A DNA stretch of 64,000 bases from Pseudomonas sp. Marseille-Q3773 (GCF_916618955.1 NZ_OU745390.1:248001-312000); one strand, 5' to 3'; shown: positions 8,821-17,642, counted from the first letter of the stretch. The notes: generated by a model not told the origin, from the letters alone. Numbers and translations: made by a program.

Positions 8821-8887
8821 CCGAAGCTCCTTTGGGTGAGTGCCTTTGCGAATCATTGTTATGAGTAAAGCCGTTGCCTGAGACCCT

Positions 8888-8899
8888 TGGTCTAGGTCA
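8888..8899. promoter_or_regulatory. Candidate HutC/GntR operator upstream of importer operon
   Basis: TGGTCTAGGTCA matches the TGGTCTAGACCA-type site recognised by many HutC-subfamily GntR proteins at 10 of 12 positions. It lies about 70 bp upstream of the binding-protein start, a position suited to repression of the importer operon. Family preference is established knowledge; binding here is inference. Confidence 0.5.
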
Positions 8900-9119
8900 G
8901 CAAACCTTGAGCCAAGGTAGGCCGCTTGCGTGACAATTTGATGTAGGGCAAAGCCCGCACAGGTGTAAGCGGGTTCCTGGCAATACAGCGTAGACCATGG
9001 CCTCTCCCCGGTTTGCGGGGCTGGCCCGATTCTGGCAGAGCGTCTGGTGCAGCTTTGTCACAGGATGTTCATCAGCCCTGCCTAGGCTTGCACTATTCTC
9101 CAGATGCCCCGTTATGGGG

Positions 9120-9133
9120 CTGGACTAGTCCAG
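9120..9133. promoter_or_regulatory. Candidate HutC/GntR operator, perfect 14-bp palindrome
   Basis: CTGGACTAGTCCAG is a perfect palindrome ending 14 bp before the ATG of the GntR gene. Its TGG-N6-CCA core is that of HutC-type operators. Position over the start region suggests autorepression. Confidence 0.6.
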
Positions 9134-9147
9134 ATAGGTAACCTTTG

Positions 9148-9861
9148 ATGCAGTCGATGCCACCGCGTGCGGTAACAGCCATCTGCCATGCCCTGCAGGA
9201 GCAGATCGAGCACGGCCTGCTGGCGCCGGGCGGCAAGCTGCCGGCTGAACGCAGGCTCAGCGAGGTGTTCGACACCACTCGCATCACCCTGCGTGAGGCG
9301 CTGGTGCAGCTGGAAGCCCAGGGCCTGATCTACCGCGAAGAGCGCCGCGGCTGGTTCGTTGCGCCCGAGCGGCTCACCTACGACCTGATCCAGCGCAGCC
9401 ACTTCCACGCCATGGTGCGTGACCAGGGGCGGGTGGCCAGTACCGAATTGCTGTCCGCGCGGTTGCAGCCGGCCTCGGCCGCGATTTGCGCGCGCCTTAA
9501 ATTGCCGGCGCTGTCCAGCGTGGTGCGCATCTGCCGGTTGCGGCGGATCGACGGGCGAGCAGTGCTGTATGCCGAGCATTACCTCAACCCGCGGTATTTC
9601 CCGGCGATTCTCGAACAGGACCTGGCCCAGTCGCTGACCGAGATCTATGGGCGGGTGTATGGCATCCAGTATGGGCAGGTGTGCTTCGAGATCTGGCCGA
9701 CGGCGTTGCCGGTGGAGGCGGCCAGTGCGTTGAAGGTATCAGCGGGTAGCCCCGGGTTGCATATCACCCGGGTCAACAGCGACCAGCATGGACACCTGAT
9801 CGACTGCGACCTCGAGTATTGGCGGCATGATGCCATCCGTATTCGTGCCCAGGCCGGGTGA
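9148..9861 (+). CDS. GntR-family regulator, HutC/UTRA type
   Basis: A 237-residue regulator. The N-terminal winged helix is clear (QEQIEHGLLAPGGKLPAERRL, then TRITLREALVQLEAQGLIYR). The C-terminal half (about residues 85-230) has the UTRA effector-binding pattern, with RLRRIDGRAVLYAEHYL and a final D-L-E-Y-WRHDAI strand. Regulators of phosphonate use (PhnF, PhnR) belong to this type, but so do regulators of sugars, histidine and fatty acids. ATG at 9148 is chosen; a TTG lies immediately before it. It is divergent from the importer operon, and a perfect palindrome just upstream of its start suggests autorepression. Effector is probably the imported compound or a breakdown product (inference). 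Confidence 0.88.
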   Translation: MQSMPPRAVTAICHALQEQIEHGLLAPGGKLPAERRLSEVFDTTRITLREALVQLEAQGLIYREERRGWFVAPERLTYDLIQRSHFHAMVRDQGRVASTELLSARLQPASAAICARLKLPALSSVVRICRLRRIDGRAVLYAEHYLNPRYFPAILEQDLAQSLTEIYGRVYGIQYGQVCFEIWPTALPVEAASALKVSAGSPGLHITRVNSDQHGHLIDCDLEYWRHDAIRIRAQAG

Positions 9862-9900
9862 GCAGGGTGCCTGGTGTCGCGATGGGGCTGCAAAGCGGCC

Positions 9901-12063
9901 CTAGTTCGCTGCGCTGCTGCCCTCCGCCATGCTCCCACCCGCGGCCGTCACCACCTGCACCGACAGGCGTGGCGTCGCCAGGTCCAGCCCCGCTTCATCC
10001 AACTGCCGCTTCAACGCCAGGTTGAACGCCCGCGACACCTCCCATTGCTTGATCGGCGCGGTCTTGAACCGCGCCCGCAGGATCGCGGAGCCCGACTCGA
10101 AGCTCTCCACGCCCTGCAGCTCCAGTGGCGACCAGATATTGCGGCGCATCAGCGGGTCGTTGCGCAGTTTCTGCCCCACCTCACGAACCAGGCTGATCGC
10201 CTGGTCGATGTTCATGCTGTGCGGGATCGCCACGCGGAAAATCGCGTAACCGAACTCGCGCGAGTAGTTCTTGATGCTCTTGATCTCGCTGAACGGGATG
10301 GTATGCACGATGCCGTCGATGTCGCGCAGGCGCACGGTGCGGATGGTCAGCCCTTCCACCGTGCCCAGGTGGCCGCCGACATCAACGTAGTCATCGATGG
10401 CCAGCGAGTCCTCGATGATGATGAACAGCCCGGTGATCAGGTCGGCTACCAGCGATTGTGCGCCAAAACCGATGGCCAGGCCGATCACCCCGGCACCGGC
10501 CAGCAGCGGGGTGACGTTCATGCCCATGTTGGCCAGGGCGACGATGACCGCGATGATGAAAATGACCACGAACATGACGTTGCGGATCAACGGCATCATG
10601 GTTTGCGCGCGGGCGTTGGCCAGGCCGCGACGCGAACGCACCAAGGCGTGGTGCACGGCGGTGTCGGCGAGAATCCACACCAGCCAGGCGACAATCAGTG
10701 TGCCGGCCAGGCCCAGCAGGCGCAGGCTTATGTCGTGGCCCTCGCCCTCGGCGAAGCTGATCATCGACAAGCCCCACACGCGCAGGCCCAGTTCGATGAA
10801 CAGCAGCCAGATGAACAGGTGCACCAGCAGGTAGGCGAAATTGCGCAGGCGCTCGGCGTATACCGCCTGGCGCCTGCTGGCCCGCTTCGGGTTGGCGGCG
10901 TGGCGGCGCACCAGGCCATTGAGCACCATGCACACCACCACCAGCACGGTGCACATCAGCGACTGGCGCAGGGCGGTGCTGGTGTCGCCAGCGGAAACGA
11001 AGGTGGCGAACAGCGAGATGGCCACCAGGATCAGCGCCGGCACGAACCAGAAACTGCCGAGGATCTCGATGGTGTCGCTGAGGGTGCGTCGGGTCAGGCG
11101 CCGTGACAGCGGCTGGTTGCGGATCAGATGGGCGATGGGCCGGCGAAACCGCAGGATGAACAGCCCGGTGCACAGCGCCGCAATCACGTTGGCCAGGGTC
11201 GCCAGGGCATGCGCCAGGTGGGTGCCGAGGGCGACCGTCAGGCGGGGGTCGCTCATGGCCTCGCCGAACGCGGCGAAGCTGCCGATCAGCCACAGCGGGC
11301 GGAATGCCTGGTGGCGCAGGATATACAGGGCGCGGTGGCGGTGCGGGCCGTCAAGCAGCGAAAAGGCGATGACGCAGATGGCCGAGAAGCAGGTGCCCAC
11401 CACCAACGCATAGGCCAGCACCATGGCCAGCGACTTGCCCAGCGACGGTGGCAGCACGACGCTCAGGTACACGGTGAACACCAGCGCCACCAGCCATGGG
11501 CCCAGTTTACGCAGGGCGAAACGCACCAGGTCCCAGGTGCGCGGGTGCTGCGGCAGTTCCTCGCTCAGGCCGAAGCGCAGGCGTACCCGGTGGCCAACCC
11601 AATTGAAGGCATAGGCCAGCACGCTCCATACGGCGATGACCGCAGCAAAGCCGAACAGGATCGCCGGCCACTGGTGCACTGGCACGACCAGCTCGCTCAG
11701 TTCGGCCTGGGCCTGTGCAATTTCCGCCGCCCAACGGTGGAACGGGCTGGCGTCGCCGCTGAACTGCTTTTCGAGATCATGCAGGGCACCGCCGATCAGG
11801 CCGAGCACGCCTTGTTCGGCGCCGGGTTGTGACTGTTTGCTGGCATCGCGCAGCTTTTTCAGGTCGGCCAGCAGCTTGGTCCGCTGCTGGTCGTTTTCCA
11901 GGGTCCTGATCACTTCGTCCAGCGACTTGTCCAGTGGTTCGCTGGCTTGCGGTTGCGCGGGCGCGCTACCGCCAAGCAGGCCGGGCAAGCCGGCGGCTTG
12001 TACCGGGGTGATGAACAGCAACAGCAGCAGGAACAGGCAACGCAGGAGGGCGGGCACGGGCAA
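9901..12063 (-). CDS. MscS-family mechanosensitive channel, large form
   Basis: A 720-residue inner-membrane protein. It has a signal-like N-terminus (LLRCLFLLLLLFITPVQAA), a periplasmic region with a heptad-like EPLDKSLDEVIRTLENDQQRT stretch, about ten hydrophobic segments, and a C-terminal MscS core. The pore helix and beta domain are recognisable in LAIGFGAQSLVADLITGLF and the following DDYVDVGGHLGTVEGLTI. It should release solutes on hypo-osmotic shock. No ATG is available at the N-terminus; TTG at 12063, preceded by GAGG, or GTG two codons later, is the likely start. It stands alone between the GntR gene and a small membrane-protein gene on the same strand. Confidence 0.88.
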   Translation of the reverse strand: MPVPALLRCLFLLLLLFITPVQAAGLPGLLGGSAPAQPQASEPLDKSLDEVIRTLENDQQRTKLLADLKKLRDASKQSQPGAEQGVLGLIGGALHDLEKQFSGDASPFHRWAAEIAQAQAELSELVVPVHQWPAILFGFAAVIAVWSVLAYAFNWVGHRVRLRFGLSEELPQHPRTWDLVRFALRKLGPWLVALVFTVYLSVVLPPSLGKSLAMVLAYALVVGTCFSAICVIAFSLLDGPHRHRALYILRHQAFRPLWLIGSFAAFGEAMSDPRLTVALGTHLAHALATLANVIAALCTGLFILRFRRPIAHLIRNQPLSRRLTRRTLSDTIEILGSFWFVPALILVAISLFATFVSAGDTSTALRQSLMCTVLVVVCMVLNGLVRRHAANPKRASRRQAVYAERLRNFAYLLVHLFIWLLFIELGLRVWGLSMISFAEGEGHDISLRLLGLAGTLIVAWLVWILADTAVHHALVRSRRGLANARAQTMMPLIRNVMFVVIFIIAVIVALANMGMNVTPLLAGAGVIGLAIGFGAQSLVADLITGLFIIIEDSLAIDDYVDVGGHLGTVEGLTIRTVRLRDIDGIVHTIPFSEIKSIKNYSREFGYAIFRVAIPHSMNIDQAISLVREVGQKLRNDPLMRRNIWSPLELQGVESFESGSAILRARFKTAPIKQWEVSRAFNLALKRQLDEAGLDLATPRLSVQVVTAAGGSMAEGSSAAN

Positions 12064-12101
12064 AACTACCTCAGGTCAAACGATTGACCGAGTGTAGAGC
12101 T

Positions 12102-12269
12102 TTACGACGGCAGTTGCTCCAGGATCTTCCAGCAGGTGAGGCCGAAGATGCCCAGGGTGCCGACCCACATCATCACCACGCCAATGTTGCGTTCGCGCAG
12201 GCTGAAGCCGACTGTCAGCAGCAACAGGAACAGGAACACCGGCACGAACAGGGACAGGAAGGGGGACAT
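12102..12269 (-). CDS. Small membrane protein, unknown function
   Basis: A 55-residue protein, MSPFLSLFVPVFLFLLLL..., with two hydrophobic segments (residues about 3-20 and 28-46) separated by SLRERN. The start is preceded by AAGGA. It lies 38 bp upstream of the MscS gene on the same strand, so the two may be co-transcribed. I do not recognise a family. Confidence 0.6.
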   Translation of the reverse strand: MSPFLSLFVPVFLFLLLLTVGFSLRERNIGVVMMWVGTLGIFGLTCWKILEQLPS

Positions 12270-12351
12270 GGACAGCAATCCTTTTGCAGTGGGGCCATGT
12301 AACAAGCATAGCGGGTAGCGGGCGAAGCGGGATTGACCTTGGGCAGGTGTG

Positions 12352-12401
12352 GGCAGGGCCGGCCTTTTCGTGGGTTTGCCGGGGAAAAGGCCGGCCCTGC
12401 C
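12352..12401. repeat. Perfect 18-bp inverted repeat (REP-like), apeB 3' end
   Basis: Arms GGCAGGGCCGGCCTTTTC (12352-12369) and GAAAAGGCCGGCCCTGCC (12384-12401) are exactly complementary around a 14-nt loop. It starts four bases past the apeB stop. It could form a strong hairpin at the mRNA 3' end and may act as terminator or stabiliser. Confidence 0.8.
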
Positions 12402-12405
12402 TGCA

Positions 12406-13695
12406 TCAAGGCAACTCGCGGCAACGGTAGAAGGCGCTCAGCACCTTCACCAGGTGCGCCAGGTCATGGCTGCCGCACAGCTCGCGGATCGAGTGCATGG
12501 CAAAGGTCGGCAGGCCGATATCCACCGTACGCACACCCAGGTGGCTGGCGGCAATCGGGCCGATGGTCGAGCCGCAGCCCATGTCGCTGCGCACCACGAA
12601 ACTCTGTACCGGCACTTCCTCGGCCATGCACAGGTGGCGGAAGAACCCGGCGGTTTCGCTGTTGGTGGCGTAGCGCTGGTTGTTGTTCACCTTGATCACC
12701 GGCCCGGCGTTGAGCTTGGGCCCGTGGTTGCCGTCGTGCTTGTCGGCGTAGTTGGGGTGCACACCGTGTGCGTTGTCGGCCGACACCATCAGCGAGCGCT
12801 GGATGGTGCGCACGTAGGCATCGCCATCCGGCAACAGGCGCTGCAGGGTCTGCTCGAGCATCGGGCCGTCGGCGCCGCAGGCCGAGCAACTGCCGACTTC
12901 TTCATGGTCGGTGCACACCAGCACGCAGGTTTCATCGCTGTCGGCCGCCAGCAGCGCCTGCAGACCGGCGTAGCACGACAACAGGTTGTCCAGGCGGGCG
13001 CCGGCAATGAAGTCGCCGTTCAGGCCTACCAGCGCGGCGTCCTGGGTGTCGTAGAAGCTCAGCTCGTAATCCAGCACCACATCGGCGATCAACTCGTGCT
13101 CGCGGGCCAGCTGCTCGGTGAGCAGCGCGCGGAAGTCGATGCGCTCGTCACCCGCGACCTGGGCGAGGATGGGCGGCAGCTCGTTCTGTGGGTTGATCGC
13201 CCAGCCTTCGTTGGCAGTACGGTTGAGGTGAATGGCGAGGTTGGGGATGACCGCGATCGGCAGCTTGAAGTCGATCAGCTGGCTTTCCACCTTGCCGTCA
13301 CGGCGGTAGGTGACCCGGCCGGCCAGCGACAGGTCGCGGTCGAACCACGGCGCCAGCAGCGCGCCGCCATACACTTCGACGCCCAGTTGCAGGAAGCCCT
13401 GGCGCTGCAGCTCGGGCTGCGGTTTTACCCGCAGGCATGGGCTGTCGGTGTGCGCGCCGACCATGCGAATGCCATTCAGCAGCGGTGCCTGCTTGCCCAG
13501 CTTGATGGCGATGATCGATGAATCGTTGCGGGTGACATAGTAGCGACCGCCAGGCACGGTGGCCCAGCTGTCACGCTCGTCCAGGCGCTGGTAGCCGGCA
13601 GCTTCCAGGCGCTGGGCCAGGCTGGCGGTGGCATGGAAGGGCGTAGGGGAAGCCTTGAGGAAGTCGATCAGGCCAGAATTCAGTGCGTCGCGCAT
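12406..13695 (-). CDS. apeB: M18-family aspartyl-type aminopeptidase
   Basis: A 429-residue cytoplasmic metallo-aminopeptidase of family M18. The co-catalytic zinc site is visible: His in [13 protein letters not shown] (about residue 83), the DHEEVGS glutamates (about 265), and [16 protein letters not shown] (about 310). The family removes N-terminal acidic or neutral residues from peptides. Length is normal and no key ligand is missing. It sits between a small membrane-protein gene and rluA, as apeB does in P. aeruginosa (recalled). A perfect 18-bp inverted repeat follows the stop. Confidence 0.93.
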   Translation of the reverse strand: MRDALNSGLIDFLKASPTPFHATASLAQRLEAAGYQRLDERDSWATVPGGRYYVTRNDSSIIAIKLGKQAPLLNGIRMVGAHTDSPCLRVKPQPELQRQGFLQLGVEVYGGALLAPWFDRDLSLAGRVTYRRDGKVESQLIDFKLPIAVIPNLAIHLNRTANEGWAINPQNELPPILAQVAGDERIDFRALLTEQLAREHELIADVVLDYELSFYDTQDAALVGLNGDFIAGARLDNLLSCYAGLQALLAADSDETCVLVCTDHEEVGSCSACGADGPMLEQTLQRLLPDGDAYVRTIQRSLMVSADNAHGVHPNYADKHDGNHGPKLNAGPVIKVNNNQRYATNSETAGFFRHLCMAEEVPVQSFVVRSDMGCGSTIGPIAASHLGVRTVDIGLPTFAMHSIRELCGSHDLAHLVKVLSAFYRCRELP

Positions 13696-13754
13696 AGCTC
13701 ACTCCAGACAGCAGTGGCGCGAGTTTAGCGTATTGGGTCGACAATTTGTGTCTG

Positions 13755-13844
13755 CCTCTTCGCGGCTAAAGCCGCTCCCACAAGGACCGCACCGCTTTCA
13801 AGGGCCGTGCAGTACCTGTGGGAGCGGCTTTAGCCGCGAAGAGG
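13755..13844. repeat. REP pair, 28-bp perfect arms
   Basis: CCTCTTCGCGGCTAAAGCCG... (from 13755) and its exact 28-bp complement ending at 13844, with a 34-bp spacer, between rluA and apeB. GGCTAAAGCC core variant of the GGAGCGG class. Confidence 0.85.
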
Positions 13845-13864
13845 CCGGTAAAGGCGATACAAGA

Positions 13865-14500
13865 TCAGAACGGCGCCGGGCACTCGAACTTCATCCGCTC
13901 GCCGGAAACCGGGTGGGTAAAGCTCAGCATCGACGCATGCAGGCACAGCCGCTCATGGGCCGCCAGCGCCTCGGGGTTGGCATACAGGCGGTCGCCCAGC
14001 AGCGGGTGCCCGATCGACAGCATGTGCACGCGCAGCTGGTGCGAGCGCCCGGTAATCGGCGTGAGTTCCACCCGGCAGTGATCACCGCAGCGCTCGATGA
14101 TGCGCCAGAAGGTCAGCGCATGTTTGCCCTGCACGTGGTCGACCACATGGCGCGGCTTGGTGGGAGGGTCGTAGCGCAGCGGCAGGTCGATGCTGCCGCT
14201 GTCCAGCGCCGGCTGGCCCCAGCACAGTGCGGTGTAGGCCTTTTCGGTTTCTCGGTCGTGGAACTGGCGGGACAGCTCACGGTGGCTATCGGCATCGCGG
14301 GCCAGCAGGATGATGCCGGAAGTTTCCCAATCCAGGCGGTGCACGATCAGCGCATCGGGGTAGCCGTTTTCCTGCAGGCGGGTGATCAGGCAGTCCTTGT
14401 TGTCGTCGGCACGGCCCGGTACCGACAGCAGCAAGGTCGGTTTGTTGATCACCAGGATGGCAGCGTCTTCGTGCAGGATCTGGATGTTGGACAGCGGCAT
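13865..14500 (-). CDS. rluA: Dual-specificity pseudouridine synthase RluA
   Basis: A 211-residue pseudouridine synthase. RluA modifies U746 of 23S rRNA and U32 of several tRNAs. The catalytic Asp lies in HRLDWETSG (about residue 60), and the GRSHQLRVHM motif follows. The start at MPLSNIQILHED gives the usual RluA length; the open frame continues upstream through a REP element but without a plausible start. It is encoded just downstream of minE, as in other Pseudomonas. Confidence 0.93.
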   Translation of the reverse strand: MPLSNIQILHEDAAILVINKPTLLLSVPGRADDNKDCLITRLQENGYPDALIVHRLDWETSGIILLARDADSHRELSRQFHDRETEKAYTALCWGQPALDSGSIDLPLRYDPPTKPRHVVDHVQGKHALTFWRIIERCGDHCRVELTPITGRSHQLRVHMLSIGHPLLGDRLYANPEALAAHERLCLHASMLSFTHPVSGERMKFECPAPF

Positions 14501-14549
14501 TGCAGGGTCTCTATTGAAACGAGGGAAAGCCATTGGTGCCGCTTTGCGG

Positions 14550-14621
14550 CCCATCGCGACGCAAGGCCGCTCCTGCACGGGGTATGCATTTCCCGGCAGG
14601 GCGGCCTTGCGTCGCGATGGG
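14550..14621. repeat. REP pair between minE and rluA
   Basis: CCCATCGCGACGCAAGGCCGC (first 20 bases shown in part) and its complement GCGGCCTTGCGTCGCGATGG at 14601. This is the TCGCGACGCAAGGCCGC class. It probably separates the min operon from rluA expression. Confidence 0.8.
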
Positions 14622-14654
14622 CTGCACAGCAGCCCCAATGGCTGATTGCGCGGA

Positions 14655-14909
14655 TCAGCGATCCGGCAACGTGATGTTCAGCTCCAGAATCGAGCAGCTG
14701 CCCTGGTTTTCCAGTTCGATATGCACGTCATCGTTGCCGATGTTCACATACTTGCGGATCACTTCCAGCAGTTCTTTCTGCAGCGCTGGCAGGTAGTCCG
14801 GCTCGCTGCGTTGGCCGCGCTCGTGCGCCACGATGATCTGTAGACGCTCTTTCGCTACCGACGCGCTGGTCTGTTTCTGTCTGCCACGAAAGAAGTCAAA
14901 AAGGTTCAT
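14655..14909 (-). CDS. minE: Cell division topological specificity factor MinE
   Basis: An 84-residue protein. MinE stimulates the MinD ATPase and drives pole-to-pole oscillation, so that the division inhibitor is lowest at midcell. The N-terminus [24 protein letters not shown] fits the membrane-targeting and MinD-binding part; the rest is the dimerisation domain. It starts three bases after the minD stop, as the third gene of minCDE. Confidence 0.96.
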   Translation of the reverse strand: MNLFDFFRGRQKQTSASVAKERLQIIVAHERGQRSEPDYLPALQKELLEVIRKYVNIGNDDVHIELENQGSCSILELNITLPDR

Positions 14910-14912
14910 GGT

Positions 14913-15725
14913 TTACTTGCCTCCAAACAGGCGCGCGAAGAATCCTTGCTTCGGCACTTCGATGAACCGCAGTGGCTTCTCTTTGCCCAGCAGACGGTCG
15001 ACGGTATCGCTATAGGCCTGGCCGGCATCGCTCTGGTCGTCGAGGATGACCGGGATGCCCTGGTTGGAAGCCTTCAGCACCGCCTGGGATTCCGGGATCA
15101 CGCCCTTGAGCTTGATCGCCAGGATCTCTTCGACGTCGGCGATGCTCAGCATTTCGCCCTTTTCCACGCGCTCCGGGTGGTAGCGGGTGATCAGCAGGTG
15201 TTCCTTGATCGGTTCTTCGCCGTTCTCGGAGCGGCGCGACTTGCTCGACAGGATGCCCAGCATACGGTCGGAGTCACGTACCGAGGACACCTCGGGGTTG
15301 GTCACCACGATGGCTTCGTCGGCGAAGTACATGGCCAGGTGCGCACCTTTCTCGATACCGGCCGGCGAGTCGCAGATGACGAACTCGAAGTCTTTCTTCA
15401 GTTCCATCAGGACCTTTTCCACGCCTTCCTGGGTCAGCGCGTCCTTGTCACGGGTCTGGCTGGCGGCCAGCACGTACAGGTTCTCCAGGCGCTTGTCCTT
15501 GATCAGGGCCTGCTGCAGGTTGGCTTCGCCGTTGACCACGTTGACGAAGTCGTACACCACGCGGCGTTCGCAGCCCATGATCAGGTCGAGGTTACGCAGG
15601 CCGACGTCGAAGTCGACGATGACGGTCTTGTGCCCACGCAGTGCGAGGCCGGTACCAATGGCGGCGCTGGTGGTGGTCTTGCCCACACCCCCCTTGCCGG
15701 AAGTAACCACGAGAATCTTGGCCAA
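14913..15725 (-). CDS. minD: Septum site-determining ATPase MinD
   Basis: A 270-residue ParA/MinD-type ATPase. The deviant Walker A motif is SGKGGVGKTT (residues 9-18). The C-terminal amphipathic helix (PKQGFFARLFGGK) anchors the ATP-bound dimer to the membrane, where it recruits MinC. No ATG exists at the N-terminus: translation starts at TTG (MAKILVV), with an AGGGG ribosome site about eight bases upstream. The gene follows minC after a 96-bp gap and is tightly linked to minE. Confidence 0.96.
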   Translation of the reverse strand: MAKILVVTSGKGGVGKTTTSAAIGTGLALRGHKTVIVDFDVGLRNLDLIMGCERRVVYDFVNVVNGEANLQQALIKDKRLENLYVLAASQTRDKDALTQEGVEKVLMELKKDFEFVICDSPAGIEKGAHLAMYFADEAIVVTNPEVSSVRDSDRMLGILSSKSRRSENGEEPIKEHLLITRYHPERVEKGEMLSIADVEEILAIKLKGVIPESQAVLKASNQGIPVILDDQSDAGQAYSDTVDRLLGKEKPLRFIEVPKQGFFARLFGGK

Positions 15726-15821
15726 GGTGTTTCACCCCTAAATAATCGGGACTCGGGTCCCTGCAAAATACAAAAAACGGCAACGAACAAAATGTTGCCT
15801 AAAAATGCCCGCAAGTATCCG

Positions 15822-16580
15822 TTAAAGACGGGTGATGTTCAACACGTCGCCAGACAGGCTGACTTGCACCCCGGTGCCCCACAGCGGGTCGCGGCGCAGG
15901 TCTTCGCAGACCTTGTACTGGCCGGCGATGGAGATCATTTCGGCGGTCATCTGCTGGCAGAAGATACGCGCCTTGGTATTGCCCTTGATGCCGGCCAGGG
16001 CCCGGCCACGCATGGCGCCGTACACATGGATGTTGCCATCGGCCAGAAGTTCCGCCCCCGGGCTGACCGAAGCGGTCACCACCAGGTCGCCGCCCTGGGC
16101 GTAGATCTGCTGGCCACCACGCACCGGCGCGGTGATGATGCGGGTCGGGCGCACCTCGGGCTCGAGGATCGGCGGCGGTACCGGGGCCGGGTCGGGCTTC
16201 TTCACCTCGGGCTCGGGCTCCAGCGGCCGTTCGCGGGCACCCGACGGCGGCAGCACCGGCAGATCGATGGCAATGGCCGCGGCAATGTCCTCGATACGGT
16301 TGGCGCGGATGGCCAAGGTGCGCAGGCCGTGGTGGCGGCAGATCCGCATCAAGCCAGGCAGGTCGATTGCGCCCACGTCGGCCGGCAGCTTGTCCAGCGC
16401 CAGCACCAGCGGCGTGTTGCTGAAGAAGTTCGGTGCCTGGGCGACTTTGGCCGCCAGCTGGCGGTCAAGGGCCTCAAGGTCATTGCGCGCCAGTTCCAGC
16501 ACGGTAATGGCAAGCATGCTGCCCTTGAGCTGGAACACGGAGGCGGAGTCGGGTGTGGGGTTTGGGCTCATGGTCTGCAT
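15822..16580 (-). CDS. minC: Septum formation inhibitor MinC
   Basis: A 252-residue protein (249 if the ATG three codons later, MSPNPTPDS, is used). MinC blocks FtsZ assembly away from midcell. The N-terminal FtsZ-binding domain covers about residues 15-110. A Pro/Glu-rich linker ([19 protein letters not shown]) joins it to the C-terminal beta-helix domain ([16 protein letters not shown], then GRALAGIKG), which binds MinD. Neither start has a strong Shine-Dalgarno sequence. It is the first gene of minCDE and divergent from htrB, with 111 bp for both promoters. Confidence 0.95.
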   Translation of the reverse strand: MQTMSPNPTPDSASVFQLKGSMLAITVLELARNDLEALDRQLAAKVAQAPNFFSNTPLVLALDKLPADVGAIDLPGLMRICRHHGLRTLAIRANRIEDIAAAIAIDLPVLPPSGARERPLEPEPEVKKPDPAPVPPPILEPEVRPTRIITAPVRGGQQIYAQGGDLVVTASVSPGAELLADGNIHVYGAMRGRALAGIKGNTKARIFCQQMTAEMISIAGQYKVCEDLRRDPLWGTGVQVSLSGDVLNITRL

Positions 16581-16691
16581 AGACGGCTTGTTGCGAAAAA
16601 AGTGCCCTGACTTATAACGATAAGACCGGTTGCCCGCAACATGCGCTGATCCGTTGTAGAATGCGCGGCCTTTGTCTTTCCGGAAGCTTCA

Positions 16692-17627
16692 ATGGAACGT
16701 CCGCGTTTTCGTCCCTATTTCCTTCACCCACGTTTCTGGGGCCTGTGGCTGGGCCTGGGCCTGCTGTGGCTGGTGGTCCAGCTGCCGTACCGGGTCCTGT
16801 TGAAGGTCGGTGCCGCGCTGGGGGCGGTGATGTACCGCTTTGCCGGTGAGCGGCGGCGCATTGCCGCGCGCAACCTGGAGCTGTGCTTCCCGGAGCTGTC
16901 GGTCGACGAGCGGCAGCGTCTGCTCAAGGCCAACTTCGCCTCCACCGGCATCGCCTTCTTCGAAATGGCCATGAGCTGGTGGTGGCCGAAGGCGCGGCTG
17001 GCGCGCCTGGCCCATGTCGAGGGGCTGGAGCACCTGCAGGCCGCGCAGCAGGCGGGGCAGGGCGCCATCCTCATGGCGGTGCACTTCACCACCCTGGAAA
17101 TCGGCGCCGCGCTGCTGGGCCAGCAGCACACCATCGACGGCATGTACCGCGAGCACGGCAACCCGTTGTTCGATTTCATCCAGCGCAGCGGCCGCGAGCG
17201 GCATAACCTCGATTCGCTGGCCGTGGAGCGCGAGGATGTACGCGGCATGCTCAAGCTGCTGCGCTCGGGCCGGGCGATCTGGTACGCACCGGACCAGGAT
17301 TACGGTGCCAAGCAGAGCATCTTCGTACCGCTGTTCGGCATCCCGGCAGCGACGGTGACCGCCACCACCAAGTTCGCCCGGCTGGGCAAGGCGCAGGTAA
17401 TCCCGTACACCCAGAAGCGCCTGGAGGATGGTAGCGGCTATCGTCTGGTGATACACCCGCCGCTGGCCGACTTCCCCGGCGAAAGCGAAGAAGCCGACTG
17501 CCTGCGTATCAACCAGTGGGTCGAGCGGGTGTTGCGTGAATGCCCCGAGCAGTACCTGTGGGCGCACCGGCGTTTCAAGTCGCGACCCGAAGGGGCGCCG
17601 CGGCTGTATGACAAGAAGAAGCGCTGA
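16692..17627 (+). CDS. htrB: Lipid A biosynthesis lauroyl acyltransferase
   Basis: A 311-residue inner-membrane acyltransferase (LpxL/HtrB family). It adds a secondary acyl chain to Kdo2-lipid IVA or its precursors. One N-terminal hydrophobic anchor (FWGLWLGLGLLWLVVQLPYR) precedes the catalytic domain. The HX4(D/E) motif appears as HFTTLE near residue 133, and APDQDYG near residue 200 is also conserved. Divergent from minC, as in P. aeruginosa (recalled). P. putida-type genomes carry more than one LpxL/HtrB paralogue, so acyl chain and position are not certain. Confidence 0.92.
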   Translation: MERPRFRPYFLHPRFWGLWLGLGLLWLVVQLPYRVLLKVGAALGAVMYRFAGERRRIAARNLELCFPELSVDERQRLLKANFASTGIAFFEMAMSWWWPKARLARLAHVEGLEHLQAAQQAGQGAILMAVHFTTLEIGAALLGQQHTIDGMYREHGNPLFDFIQRSGRERHNLDSLAVEREDVRGMLKLLRSGRAIWYAPDQDYGAKQSIFVPLFGIPAATVTATTKFARLGKAQVIPYTQKRLEDGSGYRLVIHPPLADFPGESEEADCLRINQWVERVLRECPEQYLWAHRRFKSRPEGAPRLYDKKKR

Positions 17628-17642
17628 GCCTGCTATGCCTGT

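Larger units (their letters stand above)
8821..9147. promoter_or_regulatory. Divergent control region of uptake operon and GntR gene
   Basis: This 327-bp region has no gene. It must hold the promoters of the leftward importer operon and the rightward regulator. It contains an inverted repeat AGACC-CTT-GGTCT (8881-8893) overlapping TGGTCTAGGTCA (8888-8899), a GCCTAGGC palindrome (9080-9087), an inverted repeat GCCCC-GTTAT-GGGGC (9107-9121) and the perfect palindrome at 9120-9133. I could not assign convincing -35/-10 boxes; TTGCAC (9088) with GTTATG (9111), 17-bp spacing, is one weak possibility for the regulator gene. Confidence 0.6.
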
